Below the pieces are notes generated by a model. The model worked only from the letters and a program-made list of their open reading frames with translations, was not told the DNA's origin and did not search any database. The position numbers and the translations under genes are program-made. Shown one piece after another: positions 47,486 through 55,867 of a stretch of 64,000 bases of DNA (the first letter of the stretch is position 1; the number at the start of each line of letters is the position of its first letter). Origin of the DNA: AP-15 sp963700195 (GTDB lineage Bacteria; Pseudomonadota; Alphaproteobacteria; ATCC43930; CGMCC-115725). The stretch covers positions 62,001 through 126,000 of the forward strand of contig CAVOWQ010000030.1 in NCBI GenBank assembly GCA_963700195.1. Reading direction: 5' to 3'.

Positions 47486-48693
47486 TTACCGGAACATCCT
47501 TCCCTCGGGCGGCAGGCCGAGGAGGATCTGGCCGACGGTTTCGAAATGCACGGGCCGGCCTTGGCCCTGTTGGGTCCCGGCGTGGATGTCGCGCAGGCGG
47601 CGCTCGAACGGGTTCTCGTTGAAGACCGCGGTGGCGCCGGCGGCGTTGTATACGCTCGCGACGACGTCGCGCGACTGCTGGATTGCCCAGGTCGCGGCGA
47701 GGCGCAATTGCCAGTGCCGTTCGGGCGCGAACTCGCCGTCGCGCTCGGCGTCCTCCCACATATCCTCGAGGGTCGCGTGGATCGAGGCGCGCGACGAGCG
47801 CAGCTTCGCCTCGCATTGCGCGACCTCGGACTGGATTACGTTGTTCTCGCGCAGTGTCTTGCGGGCGCCGCGCGGGATCTTGTCGCGCGCCAATTCGATG
47901 AACGCTTCGAGCGCGCCGCGGGCGATGCCGAGCGACACGTTCGAGAACCCCATCGCATAGATCATACCGCTGGTGAACCGGTAGAGGAGGCCGGGCTCGC
48001 GCCGTTCGGCCGGGTTGTCGCGCGAGAAGGTGTATCTCTGCGGCACGAACAAATCCTCGACCCGGTAGCTGTCGCTGCCGGTGCCGCGCAGCCCGATGAC
48101 CTGCCAGTTGTCGATGATCTCGGCCTTTGATTTCGGGAAGAGGACGGTGCGGACATGCTGCCGGCCGTTCGGGTTCATGCGCGGCGTGCCGTCCGGCTCG
48201 AAGACGGGCACATGCGCGCCGAGCCAGGTAGCGTGCCGGCTGCCGGTCGCAAACCCCCAGCGGCCGGTGACCCGGATGCCGCCCTCGACCGCGACACTGC
48301 GCCCCGCGCCCGGCAATTCCGGCCCCCAGGCGAGGATGCCGCGCGCCGGGCCGAAGACCTCGCGCGCCACCGCCGGGTCGAGATAGGGGCCGACATCGAG
48401 CAGCCGGAATTCTGCCCGAGGCACCAGGCGGTCGAGGGCTCGGCCTTGGCGATCTCTTCGAGCACCTGTACGTAGGTCAGCGGGCGGAGCTCGGCGCCGC
48501 CCAGCGAGCGCGGGATCAGCAATTTGAAGAAGCCGCCCTCGATCAATGCCTCGACAACCCGTTCCGGCAATTCGCGGCGCGCCTCGATCTCGTCTGCGGC
48601 CTCCTTGAGCACCGGCGCGAGCCCACGCGCACGTTCCACGTAGTCGACGTCGCGGGTCTCGATGCGGGGCAGGTCCAGCAAGTTCGACGGCAT
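47486..48693 (-). CDS. acyl-CoA dehydrogenase-like flavin monooxygenase (HsaA/HpaB group D type), one frameshift
   Basis: Flavin-dependent protein with the acyl-CoA dehydrogenase fold, resembling two-component monooxygenases. N-terminal frame: PSNLLDLPRIETRDVDYVER, EALIEGGFFKLLIPRSLGGA, PSTAWCLGQNSGCSMSA. The body is in another frame: YLDPAVAREVFGPARGILAW, RVTGRWGFATGSRHATWLGA, IGLRGTGSDSYRVEDLFVPQ, then helices to the end GLPPEGRMFR. Frameshift near 48390-48400. About 402 aa joined; start ATG 48693. No flavin reductase gene is adjacent. The MFS transporter gene lies 100 bases upstream on the same strand. Confidence 0.85.
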
Positions 48694-48794
48694 TTTCTTC
48701 TCCAAAAATTCGCCCCTCAAAGTACAGTGGACAAAATACATCGAGCGCTGCGGAAGAAGCGACGATTTCCGCGCAACCCACCATCGCGACCCGC

Positions 48795-50033
48795 TTACGC
48801 GGCGATGGCGCGCCACCAGCGCCGGGTCAGGAGCATCGCCGCAATGCCCTCGGCGCCGATCGTTACCGTGGCCCAGGAGGCGCCGACCAGGCCGGCAAGC
48901 AGACCGAGGTGAATAAAGCCGATCATACCGATCCCGATACACACGGAGAGCACGCCGAAGATGCGGCTGCGCATCTCGGGCGGCGCTGCGAGGTAGACGA
49001 GCGTCGCCTGCATGATGCTGAAACCGGAATTGGCGACACCCGTCACCAGAAGCACGGTGCCGGCGAGCAGCGGATTGGGCGCCAATGCGAAAACCGGCAG
49101 CATCAGCAGGTAAGCGAAGACGCCGCCGATGTAGAGGCGCGCGAATGTCCTCGGCTTGGCTAGAAGGGCGATCGCGACGGCGCCGCAGAACGCGCCAACC
49201 CCGTCCATGCTGGCGAGAACTCCGATCCCGGCGGCGCCGAGACCCAGATTGTCGTGGCCGATTACCGGGATCATGCTGGTGAACGGCCAGCCAAATGTGT
49301 TGTAGATGACGGTGACGACCAGGGTCCCGATCAGGCGCCGGTCGCGCCTGACGAGCATGAAGCCTTCGAGCATGCGTTCGAGGATGCTCGCGACGCCGGC
49401 GGGCCGCACGCTGTTGCGATGATGGATGCGCAGCGCAGCGGCGACCGCGACGAGGTAGCACGCGACGCTGACCGCAAAAGCGCCGCCAATCCCGTATGTG
49501 GCGAGCAACACGCCTCCAACCGTAGGGCCGAGCATGCGGCTCGCATTGTTGGCGCCGACATCGAGTGACATCGCCGCGCTCATCCGGTCCGGTCCGACGA
49601 CCTCGCCGATCATCGTGCGCCGCACCGGGTTGTCGGTCGTCCAGGCAATGCCGTTGACAAAGCTGGCGAGCGCGACATGCCACACTTCGAGCGCATCGCT
49701 CCAGGCGAGCATCGCCAGGACCAGCGAGGTCAGCAGCATCGAAAAGACGACGAGGATCAGCGCGGTGCGCCGTTCCAGCCGGTCGGCCAAGGTGCCGACG
49801 ACGGCGCCGAACAGCGCCATCGGCAGCATTCGCAGCATCGTCAGCATCGCGACGATGAACGGCGAGCCGGTGCGCTGATAGGCGAAAACCGCGACCGCCA
49901 ACATCTCCAGCCAGCGCACCGCAAAGACGACAACGCCGACGAGCCACAGCCGGCGAAAATCAGCTTCCCCGAAGAGCCATGCGTGGGGTGTCGCCCGGAC
50001 CGCCGTTACCGTCACTACTCCTCCGATCGCCAT
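48795..50033 (-). CDS. MFS transporter (MFS_3/EntS-like)
   Basis: 412-aa inner-membrane transporter with about twelve hydrophobic segments. The loop GTLADRLERRTALILVVFSM matches the conserved cytoplasmic G-x-x-x-D-R-x-x-R-R motif between helices 2 and 3, and PVRRTMIGEVVGPDRMSAAM is typical of the MFS_3 group of exporters. Cargo unknown. ATG 50033 is preferred over 50066. Stop followed by the flavin monooxygenase gene on the same strand. Confidence 0.88.
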   Translation of the reverse strand: MAIGGVVTVTAVRATPHAWLFGEADFRRLWLVGVVVFAVRWLEMLAVAVFAYQRTGSPFIVAMLTMLRMLPMALFGAVVGTLADRLERRTALILVVFSMLLTSLVLAMLAWSDALEVWHVALASFVNGIAWTTDNPVRRTMIGEVVGPDRMSAAMSLDVGANNASRMLGPTVGGVLLATYGIGGAFAVSVACYLVAVAAALRIHHRNSVRPAGVASILERMLEGFMLVRRDRRLIGTLVVTVIYNTFGWPFTSMIPVIGHDNLGLGAAGIGVLASMDGVGAFCGAVAIALLAKPRTFARLYIGGVFAYLLMLPVFALAPNPLLAGTVLLVTGVANSGFSIMQATLVYLAAPPEMRSRIFGVLSVCIGIGMIGFIHLGLLAGLVGASWATVTIGAEGIAAMLLTRRWWRAIAA

Positions 50034-50101
50034 TTTTTCGGATTTGCGGCCGCGCCGAGCGGGCAACCCATTAGACCAGATTTCGACCGGATTGGCGTGG
50101 T

Positions 50102-50192
50102 GTCATTGCGAGGAGCGCCTCGCGCGACGAAGCAATCTCGACCCAAAGAACGCGCTGCGGCCCGAGATTGCTTCACGTTGTTCGCAATGACA
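50102..50192. repeat. long imperfect inverted repeat of the 'cattgcgagg' extragenic type
   Basis: Left arm gtcattgcgaggagcg...cgaagcaatctcg (50102-50140), right arm cgagattgcttcacg...ttcgcaatgac (50163-50192). Fold-back pairs the ends and cgaagcaatctcg with cgagattgcttc. Repeats of this type are widespread between proteobacterial genes; the only copy seen here. Confidence 0.75.
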
Positions 50193-50238
50193 ATCCTACG
50201 GTGGTGTCCGATTTGATCGAAATCTGCGGTGGATCACA

Positions 50239-51459
50239 TCATCCCTGAATTATCTGGGCCAAGTCTTGCGACACCTGTGGGGCGTCCGGCAACACCGCTT
50301 CGAGCTTTCGATCGTCGAGTCGCATGTGGCGCTCTAGTAAGGCCGCCAGCACGGTGCGAAAATCGGTGGTGACCGCGAGGTCGCGCCGCTGATAGAGCTG
50401 CGCCGGGGCGAGACCGGGCCAATCACCGTAAACCCGGCCGCCATTGACCGTGCCGCCCAATACCCAGATGACGTTGCCGTGGCCGTGATCGGTGCCCCGG
50501 TTGCCGTTCTCCCGAAAAGTGCGGCCGAATTCGGACAGGACGACGACGACGGTATCCCGCCAGGCCTCGCCCGATCCGCGGGCGAGGGCTGCAAGACCCT
50601 CGCCGAGCGGGCGCAGATGATCGGCCAGTTGCCCGTTGTGGTTGCCCTGGTTGATGTGGGTATCCCAACCGCCGAGCCCGATTGCTGCTACCCGGACGCC
50701 GGGGTGACGGCGGATCAGCAATGCCAACCGGGTCGCCTGCCCAGGAAAGCCGGCTGGCGGAGGCGCGCCATTGTCGGCGATCTGCCGCTCCGTGCTCAAG
50801 GCGCCGACCAATTCCGTGCGCGCCGCCCGGCCTTCGCGATACGACCTGGCGAGGTCGTCATTGCCGGAATATAGCCGATCGAACGCGGCGGCGATTTCCG
50901 GCTGATCGATCGGCAATGGCCGGGCGCCCTTTGGGCCGAGCGGCAAGGTAGCGACGGGTGCCTTGCCCGCCAGAATGCGCGGAACGGTCGGGCCGATGCT
51001 GATCGCGTCGGTCGCACCGCGCGGACCTGGCAGCGCCAGCAGCAGGCGGTTCATCCAGCCGTCGCGGGTGGTGTCCTGCCCCGGAGTGCCGTTTTCGAGA
51101 TAGAGCTGTGCGTCGAAATGCGATCGCGTCGGGTCGGGCGAACCCGCGGCGTGAACAAAAGCGAGCCTGCGCTCGGTCCACAACGGCATCAGGCTCGTGA
51201 GGGCCGGGTGCAAGCCGAAATGCCCGTCGAGCGCCAATGCCCCGTCCGGCTTGCCCGGCGGTGCAATCGTGATCGATTGGCGCTCCTGGTAATAAGACCC
51301 GTCGGCACAGGGAATCACGACATTGAGGCCGTCGACCGCGCCGCGCAGCAGGATCACGATCAGGCGCCTCGAGCTCTCATCGGAGATTGCCGCCCAGGCA
51401 TCCGGCCCGAAACAGAAGGGGGCTGCCGCAGCTCCTTTGATGAAATCGCGCCGGTGCAC
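50239..51459 (-). CDS. DUF1501 protein with Tat-type signal
   Basis: 406 aa, predicted exported sulfatase/alkaline-phosphatase-fold protein. Tat-like leader HRRDFIKGAAAAPFCFG; conserved IVILLRGAVDGLNVVIP, FVHAAGSPDPTRSHFDAQLY, GLGGWDTHINQGNHNGQLAD and VVLSEFGRTFRENGNRGTDH with GHGNV. DUF1501 genes are nearly always paired with DUF1800, as here (nine-base gap); function unestablished. GTG start at 51459. Confidence 0.92.
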   Translation of the reverse strand: MHRRDFIKGAAAAPFCFGPDAWAAISDESSRRLIVILLRGAVDGLNVVIPCADGSYYQERQSITIAPPGKPDGALALDGHFGLHPALTSLMPLWTERRLAFVHAAGSPDPTRSHFDAQLYLENGTPGQDTTRDGWMNRLLLALPGPRGATDAISIGPTVPRILAGKAPVATLPLGPKGARPLPIDQPEIAAAFDRLYSGNDDLARSYREGRAARTELVGALSTERQIADNGAPPPAGFPGQATRLALLIRRHPGVRVAAIGLGGWDTHINQGNHNGQLADHLRPLGEGLAALARGSGEAWRDTVVVVLSEFGRTFRENGNRGTDHGHGNVIWVLGGTVNGGRVYGDWPGLAPAQLYQRRDLAVTTDFRTVLAALLERHMRLDDRKLEAVLPDAPQVSQDLAQIIQG

Positions 51460-51468
51460 TGGGTCCGC

Positions 51469-52944
51469 CTATCGACGCATAAAGTCGGGACTGCCGAGGA
51501 TCAGGGCGGCGCGCAGCCCTTTGGGCGCTTCTTTAATGACACCGCGGCTGTTCTCGCTCATGGTCGAGCCGAAGATCGCTTCGAGATGCGCATCATCGAC
51601 CGCCTCTGGGCTGCCTCGGACCAATGCGGTCGCGAAGCTGACGCGGCGGGTCGTTGCATCGGGGCTCAGCCAGGCGTCTTCGGTGTTCTTATACCCGTCC
51701 GGCGTCAAGCAGCCGAAGAGGGGCATGCCGAGCTGATCCATGGCGCCGAGCAGCGGGCGGACATTGCCGAGCGGCACCCCCGCAGCGCGCACTGCCGAGA
51801 TCACAAATTGGTAGGGCGTCTTGTATTTCCCGCCCTTGCTGTCCCAAAATTCGTTGCTGGCGAAAAGCGTCCTCAGCACCTCCTTTATATTGCCGTCGGT
51901 CTCGACGAACCGTGCCGCGAGCCGGTCGACCAACCCTGGGGGCGGCTCGTCGGTGACAAAGTATTGCGCCAGCTCGAACGCGATGTGATGGGCGGTCGCT
52001 GGGCTGTGAGCCAGGATGTCGAGCGCCTCCTCACCCTCCGCCTTGCCGCGCGACTTCAGAGGCTGGCCAAGGAAAACCTTTGGACTGTAATCGTGGCGCG
52101 CGCCTTCGAAGACCGCGGCGTATTCGGGAAACGCGCGGGCATTCGGCGAATTGACGCCCCACCCGGTAAAGACCCGCGCCAATGTGACGACGTCCTCCTG
52201 CGTGTACCCGCCATTGGCGCCGAGCGTGTGCAATTCCATGACTTCGCGCGCGAAATTCTCGTTCAGTCCCTTCTGTCTGCCGCGGGCGCCGGGGCTGCCC
52301 GGCGCGGTGCTGAGCGCATTGTCGAGATAGACCAGCATTGCCGGGTGCTTTGTCGTGGCGAACAGCAGGTCGCGGAAATGGCCGAGCACAAACGGGCGGA
52401 TCGCCTGCTCCTCATAATTTCCGATCCATACATCATCCAGCCCCTTGCCGGAGAACACATTGAAATGGTTGAACCAGAAATCGACCATGACTTCATGCAA
52501 TTGCCGCGGGCTGAGCAGGGCTCTAAGGATGCGCGCCTCGCTGGCGTCCCGCACGATGATTTGCACCCGTTCGCGCTGAGCCTTCTCCAGCTCCGGGTTG
52601 GGCTTAAAGCCACGCAAGCTGCGCAACGGCCCGTAAAGCTGGCGCAGCTGCACCGGGTTGAGCTTCAACGTGTCGAGCGGGACGAGGCGCCACCGCAGCT
52701 CGATCGGTTCCGGGATAGATTCTGGGTCGAGCTGCTCGGCAATATACCGCTCCACCCCGATCGTCTTGACGTGCCGAGCCTCTTCGAGGGTCGGGCCGAA
52801 GGCGAGGCGGTTCAGGAGATGGATGACCGTCTGATCCGAGACCGGCTCGGCGCCGAACGCCAACAACGGCGGCAGAGCCATCAGCAGCCCCGTCGCCGCA
52901 GCGAACCGGTGAAAGCGCGATCGCCCACGCGCCCCGTTACTCAT
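51469..52944 (-). CDS. DUF1800 protein
   Basis: 491 aa, exported (hydrophobic leader FAAATGLLMALPPLLAFGAE). Conserved DUF1800 features: HLLNRLAFGPTLEEARHV, HEVMVDFWFNHFNVFSGKGL, ENFAREVMELHTLGANGGYT, DVVTLARVFTGWGVN and KTPYQFVISAVRAAGVPLGN. First gene of the DUF1800-DUF1501 pair. ATG 52944 preferred; the frame is open to 52959. Function unknown; in other bacteria the pair has been linked to envelope or extracellular material. Confidence 0.92.
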   Translation of the reverse strand: MSNGARGRSRFHRFAAATGLLMALPPLLAFGAEPVSDQTVIHLLNRLAFGPTLEEARHVKTIGVERYIAEQLDPESIPEPIELRWRLVPLDTLKLNPVQLRQLYGPLRSLRGFKPNPELEKAQRERVQIIVRDASEARILRALLSPRQLHEVMVDFWFNHFNVFSGKGLDDVWIGNYEEQAIRPFVLGHFRDLLFATTKHPAMLVYLDNALSTAPGSPGARGRQKGLNENFAREVMELHTLGANGGYTQEDVVTLARVFTGWGVNSPNARAFPEYAAVFEGARHDYSPKVFLGQPLKSRGKAEGEEALDILAHSPATAHHIAFELAQYFVTDEPPPGLVDRLAARFVETDGNIKEVLRTLFASNEFWDSKGGKYKTPYQFVISAVRAAGVPLGNVRPLLGAMDQLGMPLFGCLTPDGYKNTEDAWLSPDATTRRVSFATALVRGSPEAVDDAHLEAIFGSTMSENSRGVIKEAPKGLRAALILGSPDFMRR

Positions 52945-53044
52945 CGGGTCCCGCCCCATCCCCGATTGCAGGCGGCTGCAGGATAGTCAAACTCGGCCCC
53001 GGCGCAAGCCGACGAGCGGTTTCGCTGCCCGGGCCCGGTTCGAT

Positions 53045-54490
53045 TTACGGTGGCGCGCGCACCGGGACTTCATCGCGGATTGGTTTCGGCATGCCGGAAT
53101 CGCGGACGGCTGCACGTCGTGGTACGCGCACGAAATTGAGCAGGCGGGATAGGCTGGCGAGCGCGGCAAGCGCGGAAAAACCGGCGGCGATCAGGATGGC
53201 CGTGGTCGGGCTGGTGCCGCCGCCGGGTCCGGCGTAGCCGAAGACCAGCGCCACCAGCGCGGCGCCGATCGTCTGGCCGAGCAGCCTGGCGGTCGCTTGA
53301 ATGGCGCCGGCGCCGCCGCTGCGCTCGCGCGGCGCGTTGCTGACGATCGCGCGGTTGTTTGGCGACTGGAAGAACCCGAACCCGAATCCGCAGACGACGA
53401 TTCGCCAGACGATGCTGGCATCGCCTGGTTGAGGCGGGAGCAACGCCAGCAGAATAAAGCCGAGGCTCAGCACGCCGAGCCCGATGCCGCCGAGAATTCC
53501 GGCGGGATAGCGGTCGGCCAGCCGGCCGGCGATCGGCGCGATGATCGCAACCGTCACCGGCCACGGCGTGATCAAGAGTCCGGTTTCGACCTGTGAGCGC
53601 CCGATCACGTCCTGGAAATAAAAGGGCAGCGCGACAAACACGATGCCTTGCGCAACAAACGCGCAAACCGACGTTGTGACCGAAAGTGCGAAAACTGGCC
53701 GCCTGAAGAGGTCGACCGGCAGCAGTGGCATGGCCAACGAGTTTTGCCGGCGCACCAGGACATAGCCGACGAGGAGGGCGCCGGCTAGTTCGCTAAACAC
53801 GAGCAGAGCGGGGTGATGGTGGCCGATCCCGTTGATCCCGCTGATCAGGAAGGCAAAGGCAAATGCGCTCAAAACGGCGCTCGCCAAGTCGAAGCGATGA
53901 TCGGAGGGCGGCGTCAGCGGCAACAGGCGCCACGACATTGCGAGCGCGACGAGACCGATCGGGACATTTATCGCGAAGAGCCAGGGCCACGACGCGACCG
54001 CGAGGATCGCCGCGGCGACGCTCGGGCCGGCGGCCGACGATATCGAGACGACGACCGAAACCATCGCGATGCCGCGGCCCAATTGCCGGCGCGGATAGGT
54101 GAAGCGCACGAGAGCCGTATTGACGCTCATCATGCCGGCTGCGCCCAGCCCCTGCAGCGCGCGGCCCAGGGTCAGCATCGCCAAGGAGTGCGACAGAGCG
54201 CTGACGAGCGCAGCGCCGGTGAACACCACGAGGCCAATCATGTAGATGCGGCGGTAGCCGAAAATGTCGCCGAGCGAGGCGAAGGGCAGCAGCGAAATGA
54301 CGACCGCCAGCTGGTAGGCGTTGATGACCCAGATCGAATCGGCGGCGCTGGCGTGGATTTCCTTCGCAATCGCCGGCAACGCAATATTCGCGATCGCGCT
54401 GTCGAGCACCGACAGCGCCATCCCGACCGCAAGGTTTAGGATCGCCCAGTATCTCAGTGGGAGCGGGAGTCCGTCTTCCGCCGCGTTCAT
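53045..54490 (-). CDS. MFS drug-efflux-type transporter (DHA2/EmrB family)
   Basis: 481 aa with about fourteen hydrophobic segments, the DHA2 layout. Seen: AVGMALSVLDSAIANIALPA (helix 1 with the Asp), SIWVINAYQLAVVISLLPFA, GDIFGYRRIYMIGLVVFTGA (loop 2-3 motif), GRALQGLGAAGMMSVNTALV. Expected to export hydrophobic compounds by proton antiport; substrate unknown. Alone on the minus strand with a REP-like palindrome upstream. Confidence 0.92.
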   Translation of the reverse strand: MNAAEDGLPLPLRYWAILNLAVGMALSVLDSAIANIALPAIAKEIHASAADSIWVINAYQLAVVISLLPFASLGDIFGYRRIYMIGLVVFTGAALVSALSHSLAMLTLGRALQGLGAAGMMSVNTALVRFTYPRRQLGRGIAMVSVVVSISSAAGPSVAAAILAVASWPWLFAINVPIGLVALAMSWRLLPLTPPSDHRFDLASAVLSAFAFAFLISGINGIGHHHPALLVFSELAGALLVGYVLVRRQNSLAMPLLPVDLFRRPVFALSVTTSVCAFVAQGIVFVALPFYFQDVIGRSQVETGLLITPWPVTVAIIAPIAGRLADRYPAGILGGIGLGVLSLGFILLALLPPQPGDASIVWRIVVCGFGFGFFQSPNNRAIVSNAPRERSGGAGAIQATARLLGQTIGAALVALVFGYAGPGGGTSPTTAILIAAGFSALAALASLSRLLNFVRVPRRAAVRDSGMPKPIRDEVPVRAPP

Positions 54491-54659
54491 TATGCGGCTG
54501 ACTTATGCCGCCGCACCCGCCCGCGCCAGCCCCGGCAACGCAGCCACGGCGAGCGCGCATATCGAGAGCCGCTCATCCAACCGAAGCGTTCTGGTCGGGG
54601 ACGGGATCGCCGACGGCTGCGACCGCCGGGCGCGTCTTGGCCTCGCCCGCCTCGTGGCG

Positions 54660-54725
54660 CCCGGCACCCTCTCCCATTCCCTCCCCCCGCAAGCGGGGGA
54701 GGGTCAGGGTGGGGGCTTGGTGGGT
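54660..54725. repeat. C-rich REP-like palindrome
   Basis: Hairpin ccctccccccgc-aa-gcgggggaggg at about 54679-54703 with related C-rich flanks ('ccctctcccattccctcc', 'gtcagggtgggg'). Same family as the blocks at 15.7, 20.1 and 59.0 kb. It follows the amidohydrolase stop on the minus strand and may act as its terminator. Confidence 0.7.
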
Positions 54726-54730
54726 GAGGG

Positions 54731-55852
54731 TCAGTTCAGGCCGTAGAAGCCCATTGCGCCGCCCGCCATTACCTGATGCTGAACTTCGGGGGAGGCGCCC
54801 GCCAGGCGGTCCCTTATCATTTGCGGGGCACCCGGGAAGAAGCCGTCGCGATGCGGGTAGTCGGTCGCCCACAGGATCTTGTTTGGCCCGATATACTCGG
54901 CGAGGACTTTGAGGCTGCCCTCGACCGGCTCGAAGGAGATCCAGCAATTGCGCCGGAAGAGGTCGCTCGGCCGGCTCTTCAGACCTGAGTCGTTGAAGCC
55001 CTGATCGTCGAAATGGCGGTCCATGCGGTCGAGCCACGGCGCGATCCACCCGCCGCCGGATTCGAGGAAAGCGACGCGGAGCTTCGGGTGGCGCTCGCAC
55101 ACTCCGCCCCAGATCATGCTCATGCAGGCGAGCATCATTTCCATCGTGTGTGAGATGATATGCTGCGCGCCGCGGCCTTCGAAACGGTCGATGCCGACTG
55201 TTGGCATGCCGCTGTTGCCGCCCTCGTGAATGCCGATCGAGAAGTCGAATTCCTCGGCCGCGCTCCACAGCGGATCATAGGCCGGGTCGTGCAGTTTTCT
55301 GTCATTGTAGGGATTGGGCCGGATAAAGCCGCCGCGAAAGCCGAGATCGCGTCGCGCGAAGCGCATCTCGGCGATCGCGTGATCGATCGACTGCATCGGC
55401 AGCATCGCAATGCCGAACAGCCGGTCCGGATAGGGCTTGCAGTAATCGGCAAGCCAGCGGTTGTAGGCGCGGCACAGCGCGCTCGCCAGCTGCGGATCGT
55501 GCACGGCGCCGGCAAACAGCCCCATGCTCGGGTAGAGGAATGCGGCGTCAATGCCGTCCAGATCCATGTCCGGGATGCGCTTGTGCGGGTCGAAACCACC
55601 CGGGCGGCCCTCCTCGTAGCTCATCATTTCGGCCGAGACGACGCCTTGTCTCGCCCCGACCCCGCCAATGCCGCCCATCCCTTGCTGGCTGCCGAGGATC
55701 TGGTCCTCGACGAGGAGGCGTTCCTTGCCGTCCTTGTCGATGACGAGCTTTGGAGCCCGGTCGCGGAAGGCCGGGTCCATATAGTCATTCCAGAGCGTCA
55801 GAGGCTCCAGGATATGGCCATCGGAATCGATGACGTTGTATGCGCGGGCCAT
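54731..55852 (-). CDS. amidohydrolase-family metal hydrolase
   Basis: 373 aa, amidohydrolase-2 family (same superfamily as the protein at 41252-42400 but not a close copy). Seen: AYNVIDSDGHILEPLTLWND (D-x-H metal site), LDGIDAAFLYPSMGLFAGAV, RLFGIAMLPMQSIDHAIAEM, FSIGIHEGGNSGMPTVGIDR, FLESGGGWIAPWLDRMDRHF and ILWATDYPHRDGFFPGAPQM (catalytic Asp). ATG 55852 with GAGGAGAAAGG just upstream. Fifteen bases after the 514-aa unknown gene, so co-transcribed. Confidence 0.9.
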   Translation of the reverse strand: MARAYNVIDSDGHILEPLTLWNDYMDPAFRDRAPKLVIDKDGKERLLVEDQILGSQQGMGGIGGVGARQGVVSAEMMSYEEGRPGGFDPHKRIPDMDLDGIDAAFLYPSMGLFAGAVHDPQLASALCRAYNRWLADYCKPYPDRLFGIAMLPMQSIDHAIAEMRFARRDLGFRGGFIRPNPYNDRKLHDPAYDPLWSAAEEFDFSIGIHEGGNSGMPTVGIDRFEGRGAQHIISHTMEMMLACMSMIWGGVCERHPKLRVAFLESGGGWIAPWLDRMDRHFDDQGFNDSGLKSRPSDLFRRNCWISFEPVEGSLKVLAEYIGPNKILWATDYPHRDGFFPGAPQMIRDRLAGASPEVQHQVMAGGAMGFYGLN

Positions 55853-55867
55853 GACCTTTCTCCTCCG

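Noticed and set aside
49677..50216. Plus-strand ORF ending in SLRGAPRATKQSRP
   Set aside because: Antisense to the MFS gene and then through the 50.1 kb inverted repeat; such translations are typical of extragenic repeats.
51118..52986. 622-codon plus-strand ORF opposite the DUF1501/DUF1800 genes
   Set aside because: Antisense to two well-supported genes, Arg/Ala/His-rich, no motif.
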